This document shows, one piece after another, positions 1-6,294 of a stretch of 9,597 nucleotides of DNA. The translations under genes and the position numbers were made by a program. The notes beneath the pieces were generated by a model. It had not been told where the DNA came from, searched no databases, and saw only the letters and a list, made by a program, of their open reading frames with translations. Source of the DNA: VRUE01 sp035997045 (GTDB lineage: Bacteria > Actinomycetota > Thermoleophilia > Solirubrobacterales > 70-9); NCBI GenBank assembly GCA_035997045.1, contig DASYIY010000102.1, positions 1 to 9,597 on the forward strand. The letters run 5' to 3'. Each line of letters opens with the position of its first letter. Position 1 is the first letter of the stretch.

Positions 1-1841
1 AGCGCGACGATGTCGAAGGGCTCCTGGTCGGCGATCGAGACCCGCTGGTAGGCGATCACCTGCTCGCTCACCGAGACCTCGCCGAAGTGCAGCTCGACGC
101 CCGAGGTCGTGCGCTGCTCGCGCACCCGCTCGATGTAGATCTCGGTCTCCTTCTTCGGCCGCGTGTACCAATCGCCGTCGAAGGCCGAGACGACCGCGCG
201 CCGCCCGGCGATGTCGAGCTGCTCGACCTCGTAGGAGCGGCCGAGGTGGAGGTAGATCGCGCCGGGATGGATCGTCGTGAAGGCGCGCTCGGACTCGACC
301 AGGCCGAGCATCTCGCCCGAGGCGCGCTCGATCACGGCGACCGAGTCGGTCGAGGCCGAGCGCAGCGGGATCTTCGCGGCGACGAACTCGCTGCCGCCCG
401 GCATCATCCGCCCCCCGGCCCGGCGCAGCTCGCCGGCCGCGGTCAGCCGCTCGGAGCGCTCACGCCAGCCATCGCCGAAGAACTCGTCGTCGCCCTCGCC
501 CAGCGGCAGCTCGTAGGCAGCGGCGATCAGATGCCGCGAGGCGATTTGCTCGTTTTCGTGGTCGAGGATCGCCGCCTCCACCGGCCGGCCGATGAACTCG
601 TCGGGGTGGCGGCAGAAGAACTGGTCGAGCGCGTCCTGGCCGGCGACGTAGACAGCCAGGCCGCGGCGCCGCCGTCCCGCCCGGCCCCACATCTGGCGCA
701 GGCTGGCGACGGTGCCGGGGAAGGTGACGCAGATCGCCGCGTCGAGCTCGCCGATGTCGATCCCAAGCTCGAGCGCATCGGTGGCGACCACCGCGAGCAA
801 CTCGCCGTCGGAGAGCCGCCGCTCGATCTCGCGCCGCTGCTGCGAGGTGTAGCCGCCGCGGTAGGGGGCGATCCGCGCCGCCAGCTCCGGCCTGCCGCGC
901 GCCTCCAGCGACTCGCGGGCGAAGCGCTGGATCAGCTCGATCCCCCGCCGGCTCTTGAGGAAGCAGATCGTCCTAACGCCGTGGCTGACCAGCTCGGCGA
1001 GCAGGTCGGCCGCCTCGGAGAGGGCCGAGCGCCGCGTCCCGGTCGCCTTGTCGATCAGCGGCGGGTTCCACATCGCGACCTCGCGCCCGGCCCCCGGTGC
1101 ACCGTCGTCGTCGATCAGCTCGAAGGGCGTGCCGACCAGCTCCTCGGCGAGGCCGACCGGGTTGGCGATCGTCGCCGAGGCGAGCAGGAAGCGCGGCTCG
1201 GCGCCGTAAGCGTGCGCCACCCGCCGCAACCGCCGCAACACGTTGGCGACGTGGGAGCCGAAGACGCCGCGGTAGGTGTGGGCCTCGTCGACAACGACCC
1301 AGCCGAGGTTGGCGATGAAGTCGCCCCAGCTCTTGTGGTTGGGCAGGATGCCGACGTGCAGCATGTCGGGGTTGGTGAGGACGAGGTTGCTTTTGCGGCG
1401 GATCGCCGGCCGCTCTTCGCGCGGCGTGTCGCCGTCGTAGATCGCCTCGCGCAGCCCCGGCGGGCGCAGCGCCCCCAGCTTGCGCGCCTGGTCCTGGGCC
1501 AGCGCCTTGGTCGGGTAGAGGTAGAGCGCGCGGCGCTTGGAGTCACGGGCGATCCCGTCGAGCACCGGCAAGTTGAAGGCGAGGCTCTTGCCCGAGGCGG
1601 TGCCGCTGGTGATCACCAGGTCGGAGGAAGCCGCCGCCTCCAGCGCCTGGCGCTGGTGCGAGTAGAGCCGCTCGACCCCGGCCCGCTTCAGCGCCTCGAC
1701 GAAGGCCGGATCGAGCGAGCGAGGCAGCGCCACCGTCCGCGCCTTGCGCGCCTCCTCGCTGGACTCGGCGACGATGCGCCCGTCGCGCCGCGCTGGGTCG
1801 ATGGCGACCGACCAAGGCGCCTCGAGCAGACTCTTCGCCAC
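1..1841 (-). CDS. YprA/MrfA-type DEAH-box helicase (3' end outside the window)
   Basis: Superfamily 2 ATP-dependent helicase; 613 N-terminal codons are present and the gene continues past the left edge. Motifs seen: YSHQ (residues 60-63), Walker A GTASGKS (80-86), PTKALAQDQ (motif Ia, about 110-118), DEAH (185-188), SAT (222-224), TDALELGIDIG (354-364) and QMWGRAGRR (383-391). The block after the helicase core, FCRHPDEFIGRPVEAAILD, matches the YprA/MrfA family, whose Bacillus member acts in mitomycin-damage repair. The family's C-terminal DUF1998 zinc domain would lie outside the window. The start is GTG at 1841: its first base is the last base of the folP stop, and GGAG (1851-1854) sits 9 nt upstream. 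There is no nearby in-frame ATG, so an ATG-only search misses this gene. It is probably translationally coupled to folP. DNA repair is inferred from the family; the exact substrate is unknown. Confidence 0.93.
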   Translation of the reverse strand, partial: MAKSLLEAPWSVAIDPARRDGRIVAESSEEARKARTVALPRSLDPAFVEALKRAGVERLYSHQRQALEAAASSDLVITSGTASGKSLAFNLPVLDGIARDSKRRALYLYPTKALAQDQARKLGALRPPGLREAIYDGDTPREERPAIRRKSNLVLTNPDMLHVGILPNHKSWGDFIANLGWVVVDEAHTYRGVFGSHVANVLRRLRRVAHAYGAEPRFLLASATIANPVGLAEELVGTPFELIDDDGAPGAGREVAMWNPPLIDKATGTRRSALSEAADLLAELVSHGVRTICFLKSRRGIELIQRFARESLEARGRPELAARIAPYRGGYTSQQRREIERRLSDGELLAVVATDALELGIDIGELDAAICVTFPGTVASLRQMWGRAGRRRRGLAVYVAGQDALDQFFCRHPDEFIGRPVEAAILDHENEQIASRHLIAAAYELPLGEGDDEFFGDGWRERSERLTAAGELRRAGGRMMPGGSEFVAAKIPLRSASTDSVAVIERASGEMLGLVESERAFTTIHPGAIYLHLGRSYEVEQLDIAGRRAVVSAFDGDWYTRPKKETEIYIERVREQRTTSGVELHFGEVSVSEQVIAYQRVSIADQEPFDIVA

Positions 1842-2689
1842 TAGGCGCGGCTCCGAACCGGCCGCGCGACGCGTCCCGCCACGCGCATCGCCTGCAACGA
1901 GCTGCGGTCGTGGATGCGGAGGATGTCGGCGCCGCTGCGCACCGCCAGCGCCGTCGCGGCGACCGTGCCCCACTCGCGTTCGCCGGGCGGCAGCCGCTCC
2001 TCCCAGGACCCGGCCAGGACCGCGCCGATGAAGTCCTTGCGCGAGAGCGAGACATAGAGCGGCAGGCCGAGCTCGCGCAGCTCAGGCAGCCGCCGCAGGA
2101 TCTCCAGGTCCTGCTCGGTGCTGAGGTCGAAGTCGAGTCCGGGGTCGATCGCGATCTGCTCCTCAGACACCCCAAGCCTTTGAGCCAGCTCGATTCTCCC
2201 CCCGAACCAGGACTTCAGGTGCTCGACCACGTCGCCGTAATCGCCCGGCACCCGGTCGACCCGGGGCGGCCCCTCGATGTGCATCAGCACGTAGCCGCAG
2301 GCGCTCTCGGCGACCAGCTCGAACATCTCCTCCGAGCCACCGGAGATGTCGTTAACCGCAACCGCCCCGGCCTCGAGCGCCGCCCGGGCCACCTCGACCG
2401 AGAAGGTGTCGGCCGAGATCGGCACGCCAGCGCCCGCCAATCCCTCGACCGCCGGCACCAGCGCCGCGGCCTCGACCTCAGCCGGCACCGGTGGCCCGCT
2501 TTTCGCCGCCACAGCCCCCAGGTCAAGCATGTCGAAGCCAGCCTTGACCAGGCCCAGCCCATCGACCACGGCCTGCTCTGGCGTGCCGCTGCGAGCGCCC
2601 GCGAACATCGAGTCGACGGTGACGTTGACGATCCCGGCCGCCACCGGCTGGGCCAGTTCGAGGCTGCGATCGGCGAGGCGCCAGCTCAT
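1841..2689 (-). CDS. folP: Divergent dihydropteroate synthase (FolP-like)
   Basis: Cytoplasmic TIM-barrel enzyme of the DHPS family, which joins p-aminobenzoate to hydroxymethyl-dihydropterin pyrophosphate in folate synthesis. With the ATG at 2689 it is 282 aa, the length of E. coli DHPS, and the numbering runs in register over the first 65 residues. Conserved: N22, D26, D94 (E. coli D96), NDISG with N113 (N115), DPG with D182 (D185), SRK with K218 (K221), and R258/H260 in RIHD. Divergent: loop 1 reads NVTVDSM instead of NVTPDSF, and loop 2 reads AVAAKSG where GESTRPG is usual, so T62 is Ala, R63 is Lys and P64 is Ser. An upstream GTG at 2719 is possible but would overlap the divergent HAD gene; the ATG is favoured and may be leaderless. 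It is the first gene of a pair with the helicase. A non-canonical paralogue cannot be excluded. Confidence 0.87.
   Translation of the reverse strand: MSWRLADRSLELAQPVAAGIVNVTVDSMFAGARSGTPEQAVVDGLGLVKAGFDMLDLGAVAAKSGPPVPAEVEAAALVPAVEGLAGAGVPISADTFSVEVARAALEAGAVAVNDISGGSEEMFELVAESACGYVLMHIEGPPRVDRVPGDYGDVVEHLKSWFGGRIELAQRLGVSEEQIAIDPGLDFDLSTEQDLEILRRLPELRELGLPLYVSLSRKDFIGAVLAGSWEERLPPGEREWGTVAATALAVRSGADILRIHDRSSLQAMRVAGRVARPVRSRA
1851..1854 (-). promoter_or_regulatory. Shine-Dalgarno GGAG deciding the helicase GTG start
   Basis: GGAG on the minus strand lies 9 nt before the GTG at 1841, inside the end of folP. Together with the 1-nt stop/start overlap it fixes the start of the helicase gene. 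Confidence 0.6.
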
Positions 2690-2692
2690 CCG

Positions 2693-2703
2693 GCTACCGT
2701 AGC
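2693..2703. promoter_or_regulatory. Symmetric bidirectional -10 element between folP and the HAD gene
   Basis: GCTAC-C-GTAGC is an 11-bp palindrome in the 23-bp divergent gap. Each strand reads a TAnnnT-type -10: TACCGT on plus (2695-2700) and TACGGT on minus (2701-2696). The minus -10 ends 6 nt before the folP ATG, fitting a leaderless transcript. The plus -10 ends 12 nt before the HAD ATG, giving at most a very short leader. No good -35 is seen on either side. Promoter function is inference. Confidence 0.4.
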
Positions 2704-2712
2704 GACCGCACC

Positions 2713-3528
2713 ATGGCACTGCGATGCGTCTACACCGACCTCGACGGGACCCTTCTTGGCAAGGGCAGCTCCCTTTTCCGCGACGCCGAGGGCGCCTTCT
2801 CCCTCGCCCAGGCCCGCGGGCTCGAGGCCTGCCAACGGGCCGGGGTCGAGGTCGTGATCATGTCCGGCCGCCGCGAGCCGCAGGTCCACGAGTGCGCCCG
2901 TTTGATGGGCCAGAGCTCCTACATCTACGAGGCCGGCTGCGCCTTCGCGATCGAGGGCGAGACGACGCTGATGACCGGCGAGATGGTCCCCGACGAGAAC
3001 GGCACCGTCTACGAGAAGATCGAGCGGCGCGGCATCCCGAAGATGCTGTTCGAGCACTTCGAAGGGCGGTTGGAGTACCACGCCCCCTGGCACACCGGGC
3101 GCATCCTCTCCCACCTCTTCCGCGGCAAGGTCGACGTCGAGGAGGCCAACCGACTGCTCGAGGCCGAGGGCCATGGCGACCTGCGGCTGCTCGACAACGG
3201 CGCGATCGGCCGCGAGATGCCGGCGATCGACGGCCCCACCCACGCCTACCACCTCGTTCCCAAGCCGGTCAGCAAGGCCGGCGCCGTCGCCGCCCACGCC
3301 CGTGCCCGCGGCTACGACCCAGCCGACTGCATTGCCGTCGGCGACTCGGTCGAGGACCTCGAAGTCGCCGCCGCGGTCGGCCGCTTCTTCGTTGTCGCCA
3401 ACGGACCCGAGCGCGACCCCGGTCTGCGGGGCGTCCTCAGCGCCTGGAACAACGCCACCGTCACCGAGGGCGCGATGGGCGACGGCTTCTACGAGGCCGT
3501 CATCTCCACCCTGGTCGAGCGCCGCTGA
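2713..3528 (+). CDS. HAD-superfamily phosphatase (Cof/C2-cap type)
   Basis: Phosphohydrolase of the haloacid dehalogenase superfamily, 271 aa, probably soluble. Motif I is DLDGT with nucleophile D9 and acid/base D11; motif II is SGR (S51); motif III lysine is K188 in KPVSK; motif IV is GDSVED (210-215) with metal-binding D211 and D215. The roughly 100-residue insert between motifs II and III is the size of a C2 cap, as in Cof-type, mannosyl-phosphoglycerate and sucrose-phosphate phosphatases. The substrate cannot be read from the sequence, so no symbol is given. The start ATG puts motif I at residue 9, as usual. It diverges from folP across 23 bp and is followed after 61 nt by the metalloregulator gene, which seems to have its own promoter, so the two may be only partly co-transcribed. 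Confidence 0.88.
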   Translation: MALRCVYTDLDGTLLGKGSSLFRDAEGAFSLAQARGLEACQRAGVEVVIMSGRREPQVHECARLMGQSSYIYEAGCAFAIEGETTLMTGEMVPDENGTVYEKIERRGIPKMLFEHFEGRLEYHAPWHTGRILSHLFRGKVDVEEANRLLEAEGHGDLRLLDNGAIGREMPAIDGPTHAYHLVPKPVSKAGAVAAHARARGYDPADCIAVGDSVEDLEVAAAVGRFFVVANGPERDPGLRGVLSAWNNATVTEGAMGDGFYEAVISTLVERR

Positions 3529-3552
3529 CGGCTTTCGGCGGGTAGCTAGTAT
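3525..3552 (+). promoter_or_regulatory. Candidate promoter of the DtxR-family gene
   Basis: CTGACG (3525-3530, four of six bases of the TTGACA consensus) is separated by 16 bp from TAGTAT (3547-3552, a TAnnnT -10). The -35 overlaps the stop codon of the HAD gene. A start near 3559 would give a leader of about 30 nt containing the AAGGAG site. Inferred from pattern only. Confidence 0.4.
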
Positions 3553-3577
3553 CGGTCTCAGTCACTCTCGACCCTGG

Positions 3578-3583
3578 AAGGAG
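3578..3583 (+). promoter_or_regulatory. Shine-Dalgarno AAGGAG deciding the TTG start
   Basis: AAGGAG lies 6 nt before the TTG at 3590. No ATG or GTG is similarly placed, and the next in-frame ATG (codon 17) would remove the first helix of the DNA-binding domain. Confidence 0.7.
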
Positions 3584-3589
3584 CGCCCC

Positions 3590-4303
3590 TTGTCGCAGGA
3601 CACCGCGACCGTAGCCGAGCAGGAGTACCTGGAGATCATGTTCTGGCTCGAGGAGGCCGGATTGCCGATGACCGGCGCCAACATCGCCCGCGCGATGCAG
3701 CTCTCTCCCCCCACGGTGCACGAGATGATCGGCCGCCTCGTCAGCGACGGCTACGTCGAGCGCAAGCCCGACAAGTCGCTCGACTTCACCGAGTCCGGGC
3801 GCGAGCACGCCAGCCACATCGTCCGCCGCCACCGCATGATCGAGCGCTTCCTCACCGACGTGCTCGGCATCCCCTGGGACGAGGTCCACGAGGAGGCCGA
3901 GCGGATCGAGCACGCGATGTCGCCGGTCCTGGAGGAGCGGATGCGCGCCGCGATCGGCGACGCCACCACCTGCCCCCACGGCCACCCGATCATCGAGGGC
4001 GCTCGCGAGCAGGGCTCGCTCCTCTCCGACGTCGAGCCCGGCGCCAAGGTCGTCGTACTGCGCTTCGAGAACGAGGCCGAGGAGCTCCTGCACTACCTCA
4101 AGGACGCCGGCCTGGACCCGGGCCTGGGGGGCAGCGTCGAGAGCTCCGGCGACGACGGCGTGGTCATCATCTCCGACCGGGGCAGCCACCACGTCTCCAG
4201 CAGCGTCGCCGAGACCGTCTCGGTCCGCGCCGACCCGGCGCCGCCGCCCCGCGCGACGATCCCCGAGCAGCTAGTTCTCTCCTCAGACCGCTACGGCCGC
4301 TGA
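3590..4303 (+). CDS. DtxR/MntR-family metal-dependent transcriptional regulator
   Basis: Metal-sensing repressor-type regulator, 237 aa, starting at TTG. Order: winged helix (about 9-70) with a recognition region around SPPTVHEMIGRL; dimerisation and metal domain (about 71-135) with RRHRMIERFL, VHEEAERIEH and CPHGHP; then an SH3-like FeoA-type domain (about 150-200) and a 35-residue low-complexity tail. By hand alignment, the residue equal to DtxR Cys102 and MntR Glu99 is E104, followed by E107 and H108. H81, E85 and H100 are also kept, and E12/E15 align with MntR D8/E11. The ligand set is therefore closer to MntR, although the C-terminal domain is like DtxR/IdeR. Members bind operators with Mn(II) or Fe(II) and control metal uptake and storage. 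No transporter is adjacent; the convergent operon encodes ferritin-like proteins, a possible target by theme only. Confidence 0.9.
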   Translation: MSQDTATVAEQEYLEIMFWLEEAGLPMTGANIARAMQLSPPTVHEMIGRLVSDGYVERKPDKSLDFTESGREHASHIVRRHRMIERFLTDVLGIPWDEVHEEAERIEHAMSPVLEERMRAAIGDATTCPHGHPIIEGAREQGSLLSDVEPGAKVVVLRFENEAEELLHYLKDAGLDPGLGGSVESSGDDGVVIISDRGSHHVSSSVAETVSVRADPAPPPRATIPEQLVLSSDRYGR

Positions 4304-4309
4304 GAACAG

Positions 4310-4325
4310 CCCGCGCTACTGCGGG
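4310..4325. terminator. Short GC hairpin between convergent genes
   Basis: CCCGC (4310-4314) pairs with GCGGG (4321-4325) across a 6-nt loop containing the rskA stop codon. It lies in the 12-nt gap between two convergent genes and could serve both strands. There is no T-tract and the stem is only 5 bp, so intrinsic termination is doubtful. Confidence 0.25.
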
Positions 4326-5023
4326 ATCGCGACGCTGACGATTGGCGCACTCGTCGGCTGAACGCTGCCGCCGCGCGGCTCGGCCGTGACCATCACCGTG
4401 TTGACGCCGTCCATGCCGTCGATCGTCGCCGTTGCGGTGCCGTCGGAGTTAGGGACGAAGAGCGCCTTCGCAGAGACCACCTGCTTACCGCGCTGCACCC
4501 AGGCCTGCAGGACCTTGCCGGCGGGAAGCTGGTGCAGGTTCGCCAAGCGCAGTGTGCCCGTTTCACCTTGGCACACGATCTCCGCGGTGATGCCCGGCGA
4601 ACGCCCGGCGAACGCCGTGGTCTTGGCGCACGCCGTGGTGGTCTTGGCGCCACCCGAGCCGCTGTCGCGAATCGCGTAGCCACCGATCGCCGCCACGACG
4701 AGGGCCAGCGCCGCGAGGCCGACAGCGGGACGCAGCCCGAACCGCCACCGCGAACCCTGTCGGGTAGCGGGCGCAGTTTGCGACCCCGCCGCCTCGGAAC
4801 GCACCTGCTCCATCAGGCGGCCGCGCAGCGCCGCCGGCGCCTCGACCCTCTCGACCGTCTCGGGCAGCACCCGCACCGCCGGTCGCAACCGCTGCAGTTC
4901 CTGCTCGCACTCCGCGCAGCCGGCGACGTGGCGTTCCAACTCGGCCGCCTCGCCGGGTTCCAAGGCCCCCAGCAGGTAGGCGGCGATGTCGTCGCGCCAT
5001 CGGTCGTGCTCTGTCTCGTTCAT
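4316..5023 (-). CDS. RskA-like anti-sigma factor (zinc-binding, single-pass membrane)
   Basis: Predicted to hold the adjacent ECF sigma factor inactive at the membrane; 235 aa. Cytoplasmic N-terminus with a ZAS zinc motif HVAGCAEC (H32, C36, C39) in an anti-sigma helical domain (about 5-75), a linker, one transmembrane segment (about 99-118), then an extracytoplasmic RskA-type domain recognised by LPAGKVLQAWV, VSAKALF and the DGTATATI region (about 160-235). C132 and C151 lie just outside the membrane and could form a disulfide. The ATG overlaps the sigma-factor stop by 4 nt (ATGA, 5020-5023), the usual coupling for stoichiometric production. In known RskA systems a signal triggers stepwise proteolysis that frees the sigma factor; the signal here is unknown. 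Confidence 0.92.
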   Translation of the reverse strand: MNETEHDRWRDDIAAYLLGALEPGEAAELERHVAGCAECEQELQRLRPAVRVLPETVERVEAPAALRGRLMEQVRSEAAGSQTAPATRQGSRWRFGLRPAVGLAALALVVAAIGGYAIRDSGSGGAKTTTACAKTTAFAGRSPGITAEIVCQGETGTLRLANLHQLPAGKVLQAWVQRGKQVVSAKALFVPNSDGTATATIDGMDGVNTVMVTAEPRGGSVQPTSAPIVSVAIPQ

Positions 5024-5601
5024 GCCATTCCCCCCGCCAGCTCTCCGCGAATCTTCTCCAAACCGAGTCTCATCCGTCCCTTCACCGTGCCCAGCGGCAC
5101 TTCCAGCATCGTCGCAATCTCCGAGTGGCTGAAGCCACCGAAGTAGGCCAGCTCGATCACCTTCGACTGCTCGCCGGGCAGCTCGCCCAGCGCACCGCGC
5201 AGCTCGTGCGTGGTCTCACGGCGCAGCGCCTCGGCATCGGTCAGCTCCGCCGCCGGCCGGTGCTCGAGCACCGCATCGTCATCGAAGTCGAGCTTGGGCG
5301 CTCGGCCCGCCTTGCTGCGCAGGAAGTCGATTGCCCGGTTGCGGACGATGCCGAGCATCCAGGAGCGCACGCTACCGCGCCCCCGGTCGTAGCGGGCGCC
5401 GCTGCGCCAGATCGAGATGAAGGCCTCCTGGACGACGTCTTCGGCCGCTCCTCGCTCGCCGACGATGCGGTAGGCAAGCGAGTAGGCGACCCCGCCGTGG
5501 CGGTCGTAGAAGACCTCGAACGCATCGGGATCCTTCTCGCCGATCCGCGGCATCAGCTCCTCGTCGGCGAGTCGCTCCGCTTTGCTTGCCCGGATCTTCA
5601 T
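5020..5601 (-). CDS. ECF RNA polymerase sigma factor, SigK-like
   Basis: Group 4 (extracytoplasmic function) sigma factor, 193 aa. Region 2 (about 26-97) includes DPDAFEVFYDRH, AEDVVQEAFISIW and the -10-recognising SWMLGIVRNRAIDFLR. Region 4 (about 137-187) includes ELPGEQSKVIELAYFGGFSHSEIA and the helix-turn-helix ending VPLGTVKGRMRLGLEKI. Regions 1.1 and 3 are absent, as in all ECF factors. The protein has no cysteine, so a redox disulfide within the sigma factor is not possible. The pairing with an RskA-type partner suggests the SigK/SigL-like group. The start ATG at 5601 lies 25 nt after the ferritin-like gene, with a GAGAG-type ribosome site 8 nt upstream. Its regulon probably includes its own operon, though no convincing target promoter could be read. 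Confidence 0.93.
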   Translation of the reverse strand: MKIRASKAERLADEELMPRIGEKDPDAFEVFYDRHGGVAYSLAYRIVGERGAAEDVVQEAFISIWRSGARYDRGRGSVRSWMLGIVRNRAIDFLRSKAGRAPKLDFDDDAVLEHRPAAELTDAEALRRETTHELRGALGELPGEQSKVIELAYFGGFSHSEIATMLEVPLGTVKGRMRLGLEKIRGELAGGMA

Positions 5602-5626
5602 TGGCTGCGCTCTCGTCCTCCAGTGG

Positions 5627-6265
5627 CTACTGGATGAACGGTTCGACCGCCTTCAGCACCTTAGCTTCGCTCAGCGCCGGGTCGAAGGCGACCGGCGCCG
5701 GTTCGTCGCCGTTCTGCAACCGGATCGCCGCCGCGTGGCGCGCCTCGACCTGGACGATCGAGCCCGCCGCTTCCAGCACTTCCTTGGACTTGATCTGCGG
5801 GGCAGCGCCGTTGTAGGCGCTGACTCCCGTGTCCTCGAAGGTCTGGGCGAGCTTGAGGAAGCCGGCGGTGCCGCTGTAGGGGAAGTCGAACTTGGGCTCC
5901 GCAACGGGCTTGCCGCCGAGCTTCTTGATCGTTTCGGTCAGCGCCCCGACGTGTTCGTCCTCGTCGCGCCCGATCAGATCGATCAGGCTCTTCAGTTCGC
6001 CGCTCGCCTTCGCCCGGCTCTTGGCTTCCTTGTAGAAGGTCGACTCGAGGTACTCGAGCGTGAGGGCGAAGTTGAGGATGTCGAGGTCGCTGCCGCCGGA
6101 CATCGCCAGCGCCTTGCCGACGAAGGGGCCGACCATCACCGCGCCGTAGACGGCGCCGGCGGCCAGCGCTCCCTTGAGGATCACCTCGCTGCGGGAAAGG
6201 TCGTCGCTGTCCTCGTCGATGCGCACACCGGCGAGCTCGGGCTGGGCCAGGATCTGGTCGCTCAT
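5627..6265 (-). CDS. Membrane-anchored ferritin-like protein (second paralogue)
   Basis: Four-helix ferritin-like (Ferritin_2-type) protein, 212 aa. Potential di-iron ligands: E71 in LTLEYLE, E102/H105 (ExxH), E144, and E174/H177 (ExxH in VEARH). All six positions match the upstream paralogue. The N-terminus is a charged stretch (VRIDEDSDD) followed by a hydrophobic segment (about 32-54) with no twin arginine, lipobox or clear cleavage site. It is probably an uncleaved membrane anchor, possibly a decayed Tat signal since SRSEVILKG resembles SRRxxL. The ATG at 6265 has AAGGAG 6 nt upstream (6272-6277). It follows the first ferritin-like gene after 29 nt. Both end in a similar V(L)K(A/S)VEPFI motif, indicating tandem duplication. 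Iron storage, ferroxidase or peroxide protection is family inference; the reaction is not established. Confidence 0.87.
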   Translation of the reverse strand: MSDQILAQPELAGVRIDEDSDDLSRSEVILKGALAAGAVYGAVMVGPFVGKALAMSGGSDLDILNFALTLEYLESTFYKEAKSRAKASGELKSLIDLIGRDEDEHVGALTETIKKLGGKPVAEPKFDFPYSGTAGFLKLAQTFEDTGVSAYNGAAPQIKSKEVLEAAGSIVQVEARHAAAIRLQNGDEPAPVAFDPALSEAKVLKAVEPFIQ

Positions 6266-6294
6266 CTCGTTCTCCTTTTCTTTGTGCGCCGGAA

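Noticed and set aside
87..1844. A 585-codon plus-strand reading frame
   Set aside because: It lies antisense to the helicase, whose minus-strand frame shows all SF2 motifs. The plus frame is low-complexity, Arg/Leu/Asp/Val-rich sequence typical of complements of high-GC genes.
3173..3589. N-terminal extension of the DtxR-family frame into the HAD gene
   Set aside because: The upstream part is out of frame with the HAD gene and meaningless. The TTG at 3590 with AAGGAG gives the normal family N-terminus.
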